A stretch of 24,130 nt of DNA, taken from assembly GCA_937997345.1 (NCBI GenBank), contig CALKTD010000013.1:1-24130 (forward strand), in the 5' to 3' direction. The notes under the pieces are model-generated. The model was given only the letters and a program-made list of their open reading frames with translations. It had not been told where the DNA came from and searched no databases. Below are positions 14,795-22,829 of this stretch, one piece after another (within the stretch, counting starts at the first letter, position 1; every line of letters begins with the position of its first letter). Source of the stretch: an uncultured Atopobium sp. Its GTDB lineage: Bacteria > Actinomycetota > Coriobacteriia > Coriobacteriales > Atopobiaceae. The position numbers were made by a program, and so were the translations under genes.

Positions 14795-15685
14795 ATGATT
14801 AAGCTTGTTCTTTCCGATATGGACCAGACACTAAAACCGGCAGAAACTCCGGCTATTTCAGAAAGAACTTATCAGGCAATTAATAATCTTAAAGCCGCGG
14901 GTATCGCGTTTGGACTTTCTACCGGAAGGCCAGTTTACGATGCACTTTCTTATCTCAAATCAGATGTTTCTCTAACTGATACTGGCGTATTTTCTAGCGG
15001 AAAGATTCTCTACTTTAACGGAAAGCTCATTTTTACTAAGCAATTTACCTATGAGATTATGAAGAAGATCTTTGAGGTTATTTCTCCAATGCAGGACTGC
15101 TTGCTTACGTATTATGAAGAAGGTCCGCTTGAGCAACCTTTAGACACGTCATTTACCTCATGTTGGAAAATAGTAGACACTACTCAAGAGGTGGTAGATT
15201 ATCTAGCGGCCTCGTTTAACACTTTTGTACCGGGACTTGGACCACAGTCTGTTCCAAAAGATGTTTCAATGTATGCGGGAGGTCTGCTCTACCCTCAGGA
15301 TGAAAAGCGTCAGCAAGAGATTTACGAGACAGTTACCAGCGCGGTTACAGAGGTCGACCTGGTTTCTCCCAATATAGGCTGGTTTGACATCAATTATCGT
15401 GGCTGGAATAAGGCACAGGGGTTTGAAACACTCATTGAGGCTATTGGCCTTAAACCAGAAGAAGTTATTGTTTGTGGCGATTCCGAAAACGATCTGGATC
15501 TTCTAAAGATTGCTCACCACTCATGCTGCATGGAAAACGGCACTAAGGAGGCCAAGGCAGTTTCAAAATATCTGTTGCCTAGCGTGTATGAGGAAGGCGT
15601 GGCTCAACTCTTAGAAGCGCTTACAGAGGCTCAGGGCGACTTTGATTCTGAGGTTGTCCAAGCTGTCCTTAAGCGCGCTTTGTAG
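14795..15685 (+). CDS. HAD-superfamily phosphatase, Cof/IIB type
   Basis: A 296-residue hydrolase. Motif I is 'LSDMDQT' with Asp8 (nucleophile) and Asp10, motif II 'STGR' (42-45), motif III Lys206 in 'GWNKAQGF', and motif IV 'GDSEND' (228-233). A type IIB cap lies between about 85 and 190. These enzymes dephosphorylate sugar phosphates, nucleotides or FMN; the specificity cannot be read. The frame could begin one codon earlier with TTG, but the ATG at 14795 has GGGG five bases upstream. It converges on the methyltransferase at 15688-16452 with only two bases between the stops and no terminator between them, so the transcripts may overlap. Confidence 0.9.
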   Translation: MIKLVLSDMDQTLKPAETPAISERTYQAINNLKAAGIAFGLSTGRPVYDALSYLKSDVSLTDTGVFSSGKILYFNGKLIFTKQFTYEIMKKIFEVISPMQDCLLTYYEEGPLEQPLDTSFTSCWKIVDTTQEVVDYLAASFNTFVPGLGPQSVPKDVSMYAGGLLYPQDEKRQQEIYETVTSAVTEVDLVSPNIGWFDINYRGWNKAQGFETLIEAIGLKPEEVIVCGDSENDLDLLKIAHHSCCMENGTKEAKAVSKYLLPSVYEEGVAQLLEALTEAQGDFDSEVVQAVLKRAL

Positions 15686-15687
15686 GA

Positions 15688-16452
15688 TTAGAGTTTAATG
15701 CAGAGTGTAGCGATATAGTCATTTCCATATTGTGATAGCCTATGCCTTTTATCACAGGATTCATAAAAATCGATCATTGCGAGACCGTTTTTCAATTGTC
15801 CTCTAATCTGAGTTTCTAAGGTATGGCTAAATTCATATCCGTATTCTGGATTGATGGTGATTTTGCCTTGTTCTTCAAGCTCTTTTGAATTAAAAGGGAT
15901 GGAGAATTTTAACTGTAATTCCTCATCGGGTTTGTCCCATACAACGTTAGCATCGTACATGTATATCCAGGGATTCATAAACCCGACCATTAACAGCCCG
16001 CCTTTTTTCAATACGCGAGCGGCTTCTTTATACATGTTTTCTAAATCTTCTATATAGACATTCGAAACGGGATTAAAAATAATATCAAACGTTTCATCTT
16101 CAAATGGGAATGGTTTTGTCATATCGGCTTGAACGGTGTTGATTGGTAAACCTTCTCTTTTGGCAACCATCTCGTCTTTTTGTAGTTGCGATTGAGAAAA
16201 ATCCATTATGGTTACGTCATAACCTTTTGCAGCAAAAACGGGTCCCTGCTGTCCGCCGCCACAAGCCAAGCCTAATATCTTTTTTCCGTTGGTCTTTTCA
16301 AACCATTCTGTTGGAACTTTTTTGCCAACAGTTAATGCAACGGCAATTGGATTATTTCTAGCTTCTTCTAATTCTTCATGCGTCAATGGTTGAGTATAGT
16401 CATTGTTTACCTTATTCCATCTATCTTTATTTAATTTTATATAGTCATTCAT
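15688..16452 (-). CDS. Class I SAM-dependent methyltransferase
   Basis: A 254-residue methyltransferase, AT-rich compared with the flanking HAD and methyltransferase genes, suggesting recent gain from a Firmicute. Motif I is 'ILGLACGGGQQGPVFAAKG' (about 59-77), then 'VTIMDFSQSQL', 'ADMTKPFPFEDETFDIIFNP' and 'EAARVLKKGGLLMVGFMNP'. N-terminal 'NKDRWNKVNNDYTQP' is typical of a group of methyltransferases of unknown substrate in Clostridia and Bacilli, some near resistance genes. The ATG has GAGGAG eight bases upstream. It is a stand-alone gene, facing the HAD gene. Confidence 0.84.
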   Translation of the reverse strand: MNDYIKLNKDRWNKVNNDYTQPLTHEELEEARNNPIAVALTVGKKVPTEWFEKTNGKKILGLACGGGQQGPVFAAKGYDVTIMDFSQSQLQKDEMVAKREGLPINTVQADMTKPFPFEDETFDIIFNPVSNVYIEDLENMYKEAARVLKKGGLLMVGFMNPWIYMYDANVVWDKPDEELQLKFSIPFNSKELEEQGKITINPEYGYEFSHTLETQIRGQLKNGLAMIDFYESCDKRHRLSQYGNDYIATLCIKL

Positions 16453-16675
16453 CTTGTAATCTCCTCAAAATACCATTGTACTTTGATGCAAATTGGATGT
16501 ATTACCATTATAGTTTTCTAGCTTCTACAAAACTCCTGAAGATCTTTGTATGAGTTACCAAAGTATACCGCGATACTCTCGGAACAAGATTTATAACTTC
16601 ATGCCTTTGAAATTGTTCCAAAAATAGCAATTAATTTGGCTTTTTTCGCAGGTAATGATGTGGTTAACTTGTATT

Positions 16676-16693
16676 AGTTAGATATAGCTAACT
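16676..16693. promoter_or_regulatory. Palindromic operator candidate upstream of the methyltransferase at 16727
   Basis: AGTTAG (16676-16681) and CTAACT (16688-16693) flank ATATAG, 34 bases before the start codon where a promoter is expected. TTAG...CTAA half-sites recall the iron-box style of DtxR/IdeR-type metalloregulators, but the spacing is not the mycobacterial one. No regulator of this family is in the window. Confidence 0.4.
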
Positions 16694-16726
16694 TAATTTC
16701 TTTCATAGTATGAAGGGGGTCTTAGT

Positions 16727-17473
16727 ATGGAAGTTGGTCACGAGTTTTTACTACGTATGGGCAAGACAAGACTGCGCCCTGGAGGTATTAAGGCAACCAA
16801 TTGGCTGCTTAACTCAGTAGAGATTACGCCAGAAACTCAAATTCTTGAGGTGGCTTGTAATATTGGCACCACTACGGTTGAACTGGTAAAGCGATTCCAC
16901 TGCCACGTAACCGCAATCGATCTCAATGCAGACATACTCCCTAAGACAAAGGAAAATATCGCGAGAAATAACATCGAGCAGTATGTAACGGTGGAACAAG
17001 GAGACGCTACAGACCTCTCCTACCCTGATAACAGCTTTGATGTCGTTATTAACGAGGCTATGCTCACCATGCTCTCTGACCAGCAGAAAGTGTCTGCGGT
17101 TAAAGAGTATGCACGAGTACTCAAGCCAGGCGGTGTGCTCCTTACCCATGACGTCCTCCTGCTCAAAGAAGACGATGAGTTGGTCCACGAGCTCTCAAGA
17201 ACAATCAACGTCAACGTAAAGCCTTTAACCCTTGCAGGTTGGAAGAATCTCTTTGAGTCAGCAGGTTTCTGTCCAGAAACAAAGAACGGCAAGATGACGC
17301 TTATGAATCCAGCAGGACTTATTGCCGATGAGGGTGCTGACGGAGCTCTGAGGGTTATTAGAAACGGTCTCAAACCCGAGAACACCAAGATGTTTACTAG
17401 TATGTTCACGTTCTTTAACGATCACGCGGATGACCTTAACTACATTGCCGTAGTGAGCAGAAAGCCAAGATAG
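16727..17473 (+). CDS. Class I SAM-dependent methyltransferase
   Basis: A 248-residue methyltransferase. Motif I is 'ILEVACNIGTTTVELVKRF' (about 38-56), with the ribose-binding Asp in 'VTAIDLNADIL', 'GDATDLSYPDNSFDVVINEA' and 'EYARVLKPGGVLLTHDVLLL'. Its codon use and GC match the core genes around it, so it seems resident. The opening 'GHEFLLRMGKTRLRPGGIKATNWLL' is shared with UbiE-like methyltransferases in anaerobes. The acceptor is unknown. A strong AAGGGGGT site lies seven bases before the ATG. The palindrome at 16676-16693 suggests regulated expression. It ends ahead of the shared terminator at 17558-17587. Confidence 0.83.
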   Translation: MEVGHEFLLRMGKTRLRPGGIKATNWLLNSVEITPETQILEVACNIGTTTVELVKRFHCHVTAIDLNADILPKTKENIARNNIEQYVTVEQGDATDLSYPDNSFDVVINEAMLTMLSDQQKVSAVKEYARVLKPGGVLLTHDVLLLKEDDELVHELSRTINVNVKPLTLAGWKNLFESAGFCPETKNGKMTLMNPAGLIADEGADGALRVIRNGLKPENTKMFTSMFTFFNDHADDLNYIAVVSRKPR

Positions 17474-17527
17474 GCACCGTATCAAGGCGACGCAGGCTCA
17501 GACCGGAGCAAACAAAAAAAGACATCA

Positions 17528-17591
17528 ATCGAGCTAGACTCGGGCTCGATAGCAAAAAAGGAAGCTGGCAGAAATACCAGCTTCCTTCTCT
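17528..17591. terminator. Bidirectional terminator between methyltransferase and nox
   Basis: AAGGAAGCTGG (17558-17568) and CCAGCTTCCTT (17577-17587) form an 11-bp perfect stem with an 8-base loop. TCTCTTTTATT follows on the plus strand, and the A-run at 17554-17559 gives the U-tract on the minus strand, so it can serve both convergent genes. A second small hairpin (ATCGAGC 17528-17534 / GCTCGAT 17544-17550) stands next to it. Confidence 0.9.
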
Positions 17592-17615
17592 TTTATTGCG
17601 TGTTATGTGCGGAGC

Positions 17616-18959
17616 TTACTTGGCCTTTGCGCAGGCAGCCATAGCAACAGAGCCAATGTAGTTGACTGGGTTGGTAAAGTTTGGCTGGAACAGAAGGTCA
17701 ACAGCTGCAAGGTTGTCGATGGTCATACCAGCGGCAATTGCAACAGAAACAACGTTTGCTGCCTGGGCAACATCGTCATGTGTCGAGAAGAACTGTGCGC
17801 CCTTGATAAGGCGAGTCTCTGGATCCCAGACCAGCGTTGCGGTAACTGGCTCGGTGGTTAGCATAAACTCAGGACGGTAGTTCTCGGTGATGGAAACGGA
17901 ATCGTACTCGTAGCCACGAACCTTGCCGCCCTCAACGGTGAGACCTGCTGCAGCCATAGAGTAGTTGTAAAGCTGAACTGCGCTGGAAGCCTGAGTACCT
18001 GCGTATGCAGCAGTTGGCTCAAGCATATTAGGACCAACGTGCAGTCCCTGGCGTACAGCGTTTGTTGCCAGAGGAATGTAGTCCTCTTTGCCAGTGACGT
18101 TGAAGATAATGGAAGCGGAGTCGCCAGCTGCAAAAACGCCAGGCTCACTGGTGCGCATGTACTCATCAACCTTGATAGCACCGTTAGGAAGCATCTCAAG
18201 CTGACCGTCAAAGAGGTCAGTACGAGGCAGGAAGCCAATGCCTAGAATTGCGTAATCTGCAGTGTAGGAGCCCTTATCGGTAACAACGGTGACGGAATCG
18301 CCGTTGTCCTCAAAGCTCATGACCTTCTCGCCAAGTGCAAGCGTGACACCGTGCTCTTTGTAAGCAGTCTCAACCTGATCAGTGATTGCCTTATCAAAGT
18401 TCTTTGCAAGAACACGAGGAAGCATGTCGATGAGTGTGACGTTCTTCTGACGCTCGGAGAGTTGCTCTGCAAGCTCAGCGCCAATGTAGCCAGCGCCGAT
18501 GACAATTGCGGACTTGGAAGTTGCCATGGTGTCGTGAATGCGGCGTCCGTCAGCCCAGTTCTTGCACTGAAGAACGCGAGGTCCGTCAATACCAGGTAGT
18601 GGTGGAACAATTGGCTTAGAGCCAGTGGTAACTACGAGGTAGTCAAAGTCATCCTCAAAAGTCTCTCCGGTCTTAAGGTCTTCCCATGCAACGTGCTTGG
18701 TCTTAACGTCTGCAGAAGTGACGTTGGTGGTCATATGGATGTGAGCACCAGCCTCGGTAAGGGCTTCTGGAGAGCTGTAGAACATCTTGTTAGGATCGCT
18801 TACGTGGTCACCTACCCAAAGAGCAATACCGCAAGACAGAAAAGAAACCGTGTCATTGCGCTCAAAGACGTGAACCTCCCAATCTGGGTGTGCACCCAGG
18901 ATTGAAGAAGTGGCAAAAACGCCAGCGTGGGTACAACCGATAACTGCAACTTTAGCCAT
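17616..18959 (-). CDS. nox: NADH oxidase / CoA-disulfide reductase family flavoprotein
   Basis: A 447-residue FAD enzyme of the pyridine nucleotide-disulfide oxidoreductase class. The FAD-binding start is 'VAVIGCTHAGVFA', the redox-active Cys43 lies in 'SFLSCGIAL' (as Cys42 of enterococcal NADH oxidase), the NAD-binding motif is 'AIVIGAGYIGAELAEQ' and the second FAD motif 'GVFAAGDSA'. The C-terminal dimerisation domain ends 'NFTNPVNYIGSVAMAAC'. The likely reaction is four-electron reduction of O2 to water by NADH, which protects an anaerobe from oxygen and regenerates NAD+; CoA-disulfide reductase is the alternative. The start has GAGGGG seven bases upstream. A perfect palindrome lies 55-69 bases upstream. 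Confidence 0.9.
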   Translation of the reverse strand: MAKVAVIGCTHAGVFATSSILGAHPDWEVHVFERNDTVSFLSCGIALWVGDHVSDPNKMFYSSPEALTEAGAHIHMTTNVTSADVKTKHVAWEDLKTGETFEDDFDYLVVTTGSKPIVPPLPGIDGPRVLQCKNWADGRRIHDTMATSKSAIVIGAGYIGAELAEQLSERQKNVTLIDMLPRVLAKNFDKAITDQVETAYKEHGVTLALGEKVMSFEDNGDSVTVVTDKGSYTADYAILGIGFLPRTDLFDGQLEMLPNGAIKVDEYMRTSEPGVFAAGDSASIIFNVTGKEDYIPLATNAVRQGLHVGPNMLEPTAAYAGTQASSAVQLYNYSMAAAGLTVEGGKVRGYEYDSVSITENYRPEFMLTTEPVTATLVWDPETRLIKGAQFFSTHDDVAQAANVVSVAIAAGMTIDNLAAVDLLFQPNFTNPVNYIGSVAMAACAKAK

Positions 18960-19013
18960 AGAAACCCCTCTGTTAAATGCTACTAATGACTAACATTAAT
19001 TGTTACTTTGACA

Positions 19014-19028
19014 GTGGCATTATGCCAC
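19014..19028. promoter_or_regulatory. Perfect 15-bp palindrome in the nox upstream region
   Basis: GTGGCATTATGCCAC is fully symmetric about a central base. On the nox strand it contains CATAAT, one base off a -10 box, so a bound protein would hide it. It does not match the Rex pattern TTGTGA-N6-TCACAA. A TTGACA (19008-19013) touches it on the plus strand, but no -10 follows at the right distance. Confidence 0.5.
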
Positions 19029-19175
19029 ATTCTCTTATCGAGAAGAGCGTCATTCTTGAACGTTCTTTAATAAATCGAATATTTTGAGTTCGTGTACCGT
19101 TCACGAGATGGATCTAGATCTGCTAAAGACTGAAATATAAAATTTAATGGAGTGTAAAACACATTGGAGGCGTAT

Positions 19176-21029
19176 ATGGTTTCTGAGGATAGTATCATCA
19201 AACAACATATTGATAAAATTATTTCTGTAGCAAAATCTCGTAACATTACACTGGATGAAAATCATGCATTTGATTATTTTTTAGTTTCATTATTTAAATC
19301 ATTTGACTTGAAAATAACAGATGAGAATTTCTATGATACAAATTTTACAGACATTGAATTTTGTGTAACTGACGGTAAAGATGATGGCGGAATAGATTTT
19401 GTTATTTTTGATGATTCAGACACACAAAAGTTAATTATTGGACAATCAAAAAATACTAATGACTTACAGCCCAATAAAGTTGTTGAAGAATTGAGAAAGA
19501 TGAAATCTACTCTTAATAACTTCAAATCAACATCAAATCTTTCGATTTATAACGATAGTTTAAAAAAAGCTTTGTCTGAAGCTTTAGATACTTTTGAAAC
19601 TGAATCTGATATCAATGTTGAATACTACATTTGTACTACCGCTAAAATTGATAACACAATTGCTATTCTTAATAAGATTTCATCAGATGGTCAATTAGAT
19701 TTAACTACAGATGAAGTTTCAATTTACACATTTAATGGATTGACTGAAGAGCTTGAACATCATTACGAAAGTAAAAGTACTGTTGATGAATATAAATTTG
19801 AAATAGATGAAGCGAACAACTATTTACAATACAATTCCCAAAAATACAAAGGTGCCTTTGCAAATATCTCGTCTAAATCACTTATTAATTTGTATAACAG
19901 CAAAGCAAATGATGGTCTATTTGATCTAAATATCAGAAATTATTTTAAGTCTAAAGGAGTTGATTCTGGAATTATTCATACGCTTAATAAATGCCGCTCT
20001 GATTTTTGGTTTCTCAATAATGGATTAACTATTGTCTGCACTGGTTTTAGTTTTTCAGGCAAAAGTCTAAAAGTTAAAAATTTTTCAATAGTTAATGGCG
20101 GACAAACTACATATTTAATATCAACATATAAAGGAAATAATCATGACGAGTTCTTTATTCCTTGTAAGCTTGTATCAAATGGCGAACCTATAGATGATTT
20201 AAGTGAGGTTAACGCTAGATTTTTCTCACAAATAGCTCAAGCGACGAATACACAAAAAGCAATATCTCCTAGAGACCTAAAATCAAATTCTAATGAAATG
20301 ATATCTTTACAAGCACATCTTTTAAACAAGTATCGAATTAATTTGACAATTAAGAAAGGTACAAAAAAAGTAGATAAGAACAAATTTGATATCGAAATTG
20401 CTAATGATCAATTTGCTCAAATAATGACTTCATTTGTGTACCAGCAACCTGGAAAAGCCCGTAGTTCAAAGATGTCACTATTTGAAAATGATGATTACTA
20501 CAAGCGTGTATTTAGACTTAAATATTTGAAAGATCAGGACAAGTCTGACTTTGCTGCTGATCTAATTCGCTTCGACAATGTATATACAAAAGTATTAAAT
20601 TCATTGAAGAACAATATTAAAAAAACAATAGAAGCTGATGTCTTAAGAAATGGTAGATATATGTTGATGGGCCTATTCGGCCTGCTTTATACAATAGTCA
20701 ATGGCGATTATACAGTAGACGAACTTTACCAAGAATCAGGTGAAGGATATTTTGCATCTAACTTCGTATGGGGTTCATTTTTTGCAAATGAAGAATATGA
20801 TGAAGTTGAAAAGAAGATCGAAAAATTAACCAAGCTACTATTGAGACTAGCAGCAGAACAGTATCAGAATTTGTTTAATGAGAAAGCTGTAGCGAACACT
20901 TCAAACTTTACAAAAAAAGATACTATTTATAGGGATAAGATTACTGATTTAGTTCTTTATAACTTAAGTAATGAAACTACAATTGGTGAACAGATTCTAG
21001 AATATTCAAGTTTTTTGAAAAGATACTAG
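19176..21029 (+). CDS. AIPR-family abortive-infection phage resistance protein with PD-(D/E)XK-like nuclease motif
   Basis: About 617 residues. The central AIPR region is clear: 'LFDLNIRNYFKSKG' (about 248-261), 'DFWFLNNGLTIVC' (276-288), 'FSIVNGGQTTYLI' (303-315) and 'QATNTQKAISPRDL' (355-368). Near the N-terminus 'GKDDGGIDFVIFDD ... LIIGQSK' places Asp74 and Gln90-x-Lys92 like the Mrr-type D...QxK form of the PD-(D/E)XK nuclease core. Family members are linked to abortive infection. The gene is far more AT-rich than its neighbours and stands alone, so horizontal gain is inferred. A TTG at 19164 is in frame, but its GGAGG (19166-19170) is the ribosome binding site for the ATG at 19176. No methylase or antitoxin partner is adjacent. 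Confidence 0.82.
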   Translation: MVSEDSIIKQHIDKIISVAKSRNITLDENHAFDYFLVSLFKSFDLKITDENFYDTNFTDIEFCVTDGKDDGGIDFVIFDDSDTQKLIIGQSKNTNDLQPNKVVEELRKMKSTLNNFKSTSNLSIYNDSLKKALSEALDTFETESDINVEYYICTTAKIDNTIAILNKISSDGQLDLTTDEVSIYTFNGLTEELEHHYESKSTVDEYKFEIDEANNYLQYNSQKYKGAFANISSKSLINLYNSKANDGLFDLNIRNYFKSKGVDSGIIHTLNKCRSDFWFLNNGLTIVCTGFSFSGKSLKVKNFSIVNGGQTTYLISTYKGNNHDEFFIPCKLVSNGEPIDDLSEVNARFFSQIAQATNTQKAISPRDLKSNSNEMISLQAHLLNKYRINLTIKKGTKKVDKNKFDIEIANDQFAQIMTSFVYQQPGKARSSKMSLFENDDYYKRVFRLKYLKDQDKSDFAADLIRFDNVYTKVLNSLKNNIKKTIEADVLRNGRYMLMGLFGLLYTIVNGDYTVDELYQESGEGYFASNFVWGSFFANEEYDEVEKKIEKLTKLLLRLAAEQYQNLFNEKAVANTSNFTKKDTIYRDKITDLVLYNLSNETTIGEQILEYSSFLKRY

Positions 21030-21033
21030 TAAG

Positions 21034-21067
21034 AATAAAACGCCTCCTAGCACATAGCTAGGAGGCG
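21034..21067 (-). terminator. Intrinsic terminator of hcp
   Basis: CGCCTCCTAGC (21041-21051) and GCTAGGAGGCG (21057-21067) form an 11-bp perfect GC-rich stem with a five-base loop. On the minus strand TTTTATTC follows, 36 bases after the hcp stop. The AIPR stop codon lies only 12 bases away on the other side; on the plus strand there is no U-tract. Confidence 0.9.
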
Positions 21068-21102
21068 CCATTTAGGAAAGGACTAGAGGGGTTTCTCGCC
21101 AA

Positions 21103-22695
21103 TTAGGCAAGCATCTGAGCAAGGTCCTCGGAAGCGTCGCCGATTGGGCCAATACCGTAGTTCTCAACAAGAATGTTAAGGACGTTAGGGCTGACAAATG
21201 CAGGAAGAGTTGGTCCAAGCTTGATGTTCTTGATGCCAAGGTGCAGTAGGGTGAGAAGAACGCATACTGCCTTCTGCTCGTACCAAGACAGAACAAAGCT
21301 CAGTGGCAGGTCGTTAACGCCGCAGTCGAATGCATTTGCAAGGGCGGTTGCAATCTGAACAGCGCCGTAAGCATCGTTGCACTGACCAACGTCAAGAATG
21401 CGAGGAATGCCACCAATGGTGCCCAGGTCAAGGTCATTGAAGCGGAACTTACCACAAGCAACGGTGAGAACAACGGAGTCTGCAGGAGTCTGCTCAACAA
21501 GCTCGGTGTAGTAGTTACGACCAGGGCGAGCGCCATCGCAGCCGCCAACAACAAAGAAGTGCTTGATAGCGCCCTGCTTAACAGCATCGATGATCTTATC
21601 GGCAATGCCAAGAACTGCACCGTGGCTAAAGCCAGTGGTTACCTTGTGGCCACCGTTGATACCGGTGAGCTCCTGAGCCTCAGCGTATCCACCAAGCTCC
21701 TGAGCCTGCTTGATAACAGCACTGAAGTCCTTCTTGCCGTTTGCGTCCTTGTCAATGTGAATAAGCTCTGGGAAAGCAACAAGCTCGGTAGTGTAGACGC
21801 GGTCCTTGTAGCTAGGACGAGGTGGCATGAGGCAGTTAGTAGTGAAGACAACAGGAGCTGGAATGTCCTTGAACTCCTTCTGCTGGTTCTGCCATGCGGT
21901 ACCAAAGTTGCCCTTGAGCTGTGGATACTTCTTGAGCTCTGGATAACCGTGAGCTGGGAGCATCTCGCCGTGGGTGTAAACGTTAACGCCAGTGCCCTCG
22001 GTCTGCTCAAGGATCATCTTGAGGTCAAGAAGGTCGTGGCCGGAAACAACAATAAAGGGACCAGGTTCAATAGTCAGAGGAACCTCAGTTGGAACTGGGG
22101 TACCATAAGCGCCGGTATTTGCGCTGTCGAGAAGAGCCATGCACTTGAGGTTGACCTCGCCTACCTCAAGGGTAAGAGGCAGCAAAACGTCAACAGAAGA
22201 CTCGGTAGCAAGAGCAGCAAGAGCCTTTACAAAGAAAGCGTCAACTGTGTCGTCGGTCTGGCCAAGAACGCGAGCGTGATAAGCATAAGCAGCCATACCA
22301 CGGATACCAAAGAGAATGAGGGACTTGAGAGACCTAATGTCCTCGTTGTCGGACCAAACGCCGCCAAGTGGAAGATCCTCAACAGGCTCTACGCCAGCCT
22401 CTGCAGCTAGACGGTTCTTCTCGTCACGAACCTGAGCGGTAATTGCGTCAACCGCGCCCTTGTCAAAGTTGACGTTAGTGATGCAGGTAAATAGACCATC
22501 GACAATCAGCTGGTCAGCACGATTAGAACGCTTGCCAGCAGCAAGCTCGGTACGAGAAAGGCCAACCAGAGCGCCGGTAAGCTCGTCTTGAGCAAATGCG
22601 ACGTCAAAAGGCTTACCACAAACACCAGCAGCGCCGGTACAGGCAGTACAAGCAGCAGTCTGCTCACACTGGAAACAGAACATCTTGTTATCCAC
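21103..22695 (-). CDS. hcp: Hydroxylamine reductase / hybrid cluster protein
   Basis: About 530 residues. The N-terminal cluster cysteines are Cys7, Cys10, Cys19 and Cys26 in 'MFCFQCEQTAACTACTGAAG' and 'VCGK', with an extra Cys16. Hybrid-cluster ligand regions are visible: 'VVSGHDLLDLK' (His), 'VFTTNCLMPPRPSY', 'VTVACGKFRFND' and 'LDVGQCNDAYGAVQIA' (Cys). Hcp acts in anaerobes on nitrosative stress (NO reduction and protein S-nitrosylation in E. coli; hydroxylamine reduction in vitro). An ATG at 22719 is in frame, but AGAGG sits well for the GTG at 22693-22695, giving a start close to the usual MFCFQC. A Crp/Fnr regulator is divergent, with a palindrome between. Confidence 0.95.
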   Translation of the reverse strand: MDNKMFCFQCEQTAACTACTGAAGVCGKPFDVAFAQDELTGALVGLSRTELAAGKRSNRADQLIVDGLFTCITNVNFDKGAVDAITAQVRDEKNRLAAEAGVEPVEDLPLGGVWSDNEDIRSLKSLILFGIRGMAAYAYHARVLGQTDDTVDAFFVKALAALATESSVDVLLPLTLEVGEVNLKCMALLDSANTGAYGTPVPTEVPLTIEPGPFIVVSGHDLLDLKMILEQTEGTGVNVYTHGEMLPAHGYPELKKYPQLKGNFGTAWQNQQKEFKDIPAPVVFTTNCLMPPRPSYKDRVYTTELVAFPELIHIDKDANGKKDFSAVIKQAQELGGYAEAQELTGINGGHKVTTGFSHGAVLGIADKIIDAVKQGAIKHFFVVGGCDGARPGRNYYTELVEQTPADSVVLTVACGKFRFNDLDLGTIGGIPRILDVGQCNDAYGAVQIATALANAFDCGVNDLPLSFVLSWYEQKAVCVLLTLLHLGIKNIKLGPTLPAFVSPNVLNILVENYGIGPIGDASEDLAQMLA

Positions 22696-22725
22696 TATTT
22701 TTCCTCTCCATAAAACCATATAGCG

Positions 22726-22758
22726 AGAAGAGATTTGCTCTTCTGGGTTTCATGATTA
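22726..22758 (-). promoter_or_regulatory. Predicted hcp promoter with hairpin at the mRNA 5' end
   Basis: On the minus strand TAATCA (22753-22758, preceded by TG) can act as a -10 box with a start near 22746. The palindrome centre at 22786.5 would then lie close to -41, the class II activator position of Crp/Fnr proteins. Directly at the predicted 5' end AGAAGAG (22726-22732) and CTCTTCT (22738-22744) make a 7-bp perfect hairpin. Confidence 0.45.
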
Positions 22759-22778
22759 CAGGAATGTGGAATAAGATA

Positions 22779-22794
22779 TGTTGTAATTACAACA
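22779..22794. promoter_or_regulatory. Operator candidate: perfect 16-bp palindrome between hcp and the Crp/Fnr gene
   Basis: TGTTGTAATTACAACA is fully symmetric and lies between divergent hcp and its neighbour regulator. Two TGTTGTAA half-sites fit the size and symmetry of Crp/Fnr-family sites. It is 36 bases before the regulator's start codon, so it may also act in autoregulation. Confidence 0.65.
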
Positions 22795-22829
22795 AAACGA
22801 TTTCTGTCCAGGAATTTTTTGGAGAGTAT

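Noticed and set aside
19008..19036. Plus-strand promoter with TTGACA for the AIPR gene
   Set aside because: No -10-like hexamer occurs 16-18 bases downstream, and the site is about 165 bases before the AIPR start.
21559..22410. 283-codon open frame on the plus strand opposite hcp
   Set aside because: It lies wholly antisense to a confidently identified hcp, has no recognisable domain, and arises from the codon bias of the real gene.
22596..22829. N-terminal extension of the Crp/Fnr protein (300-residue version)
   Set aside because: The extension overlaps the hcp coding start and the shared regulatory region; the ATG at 22830 has its own ribosome binding site and gives the normal family length.
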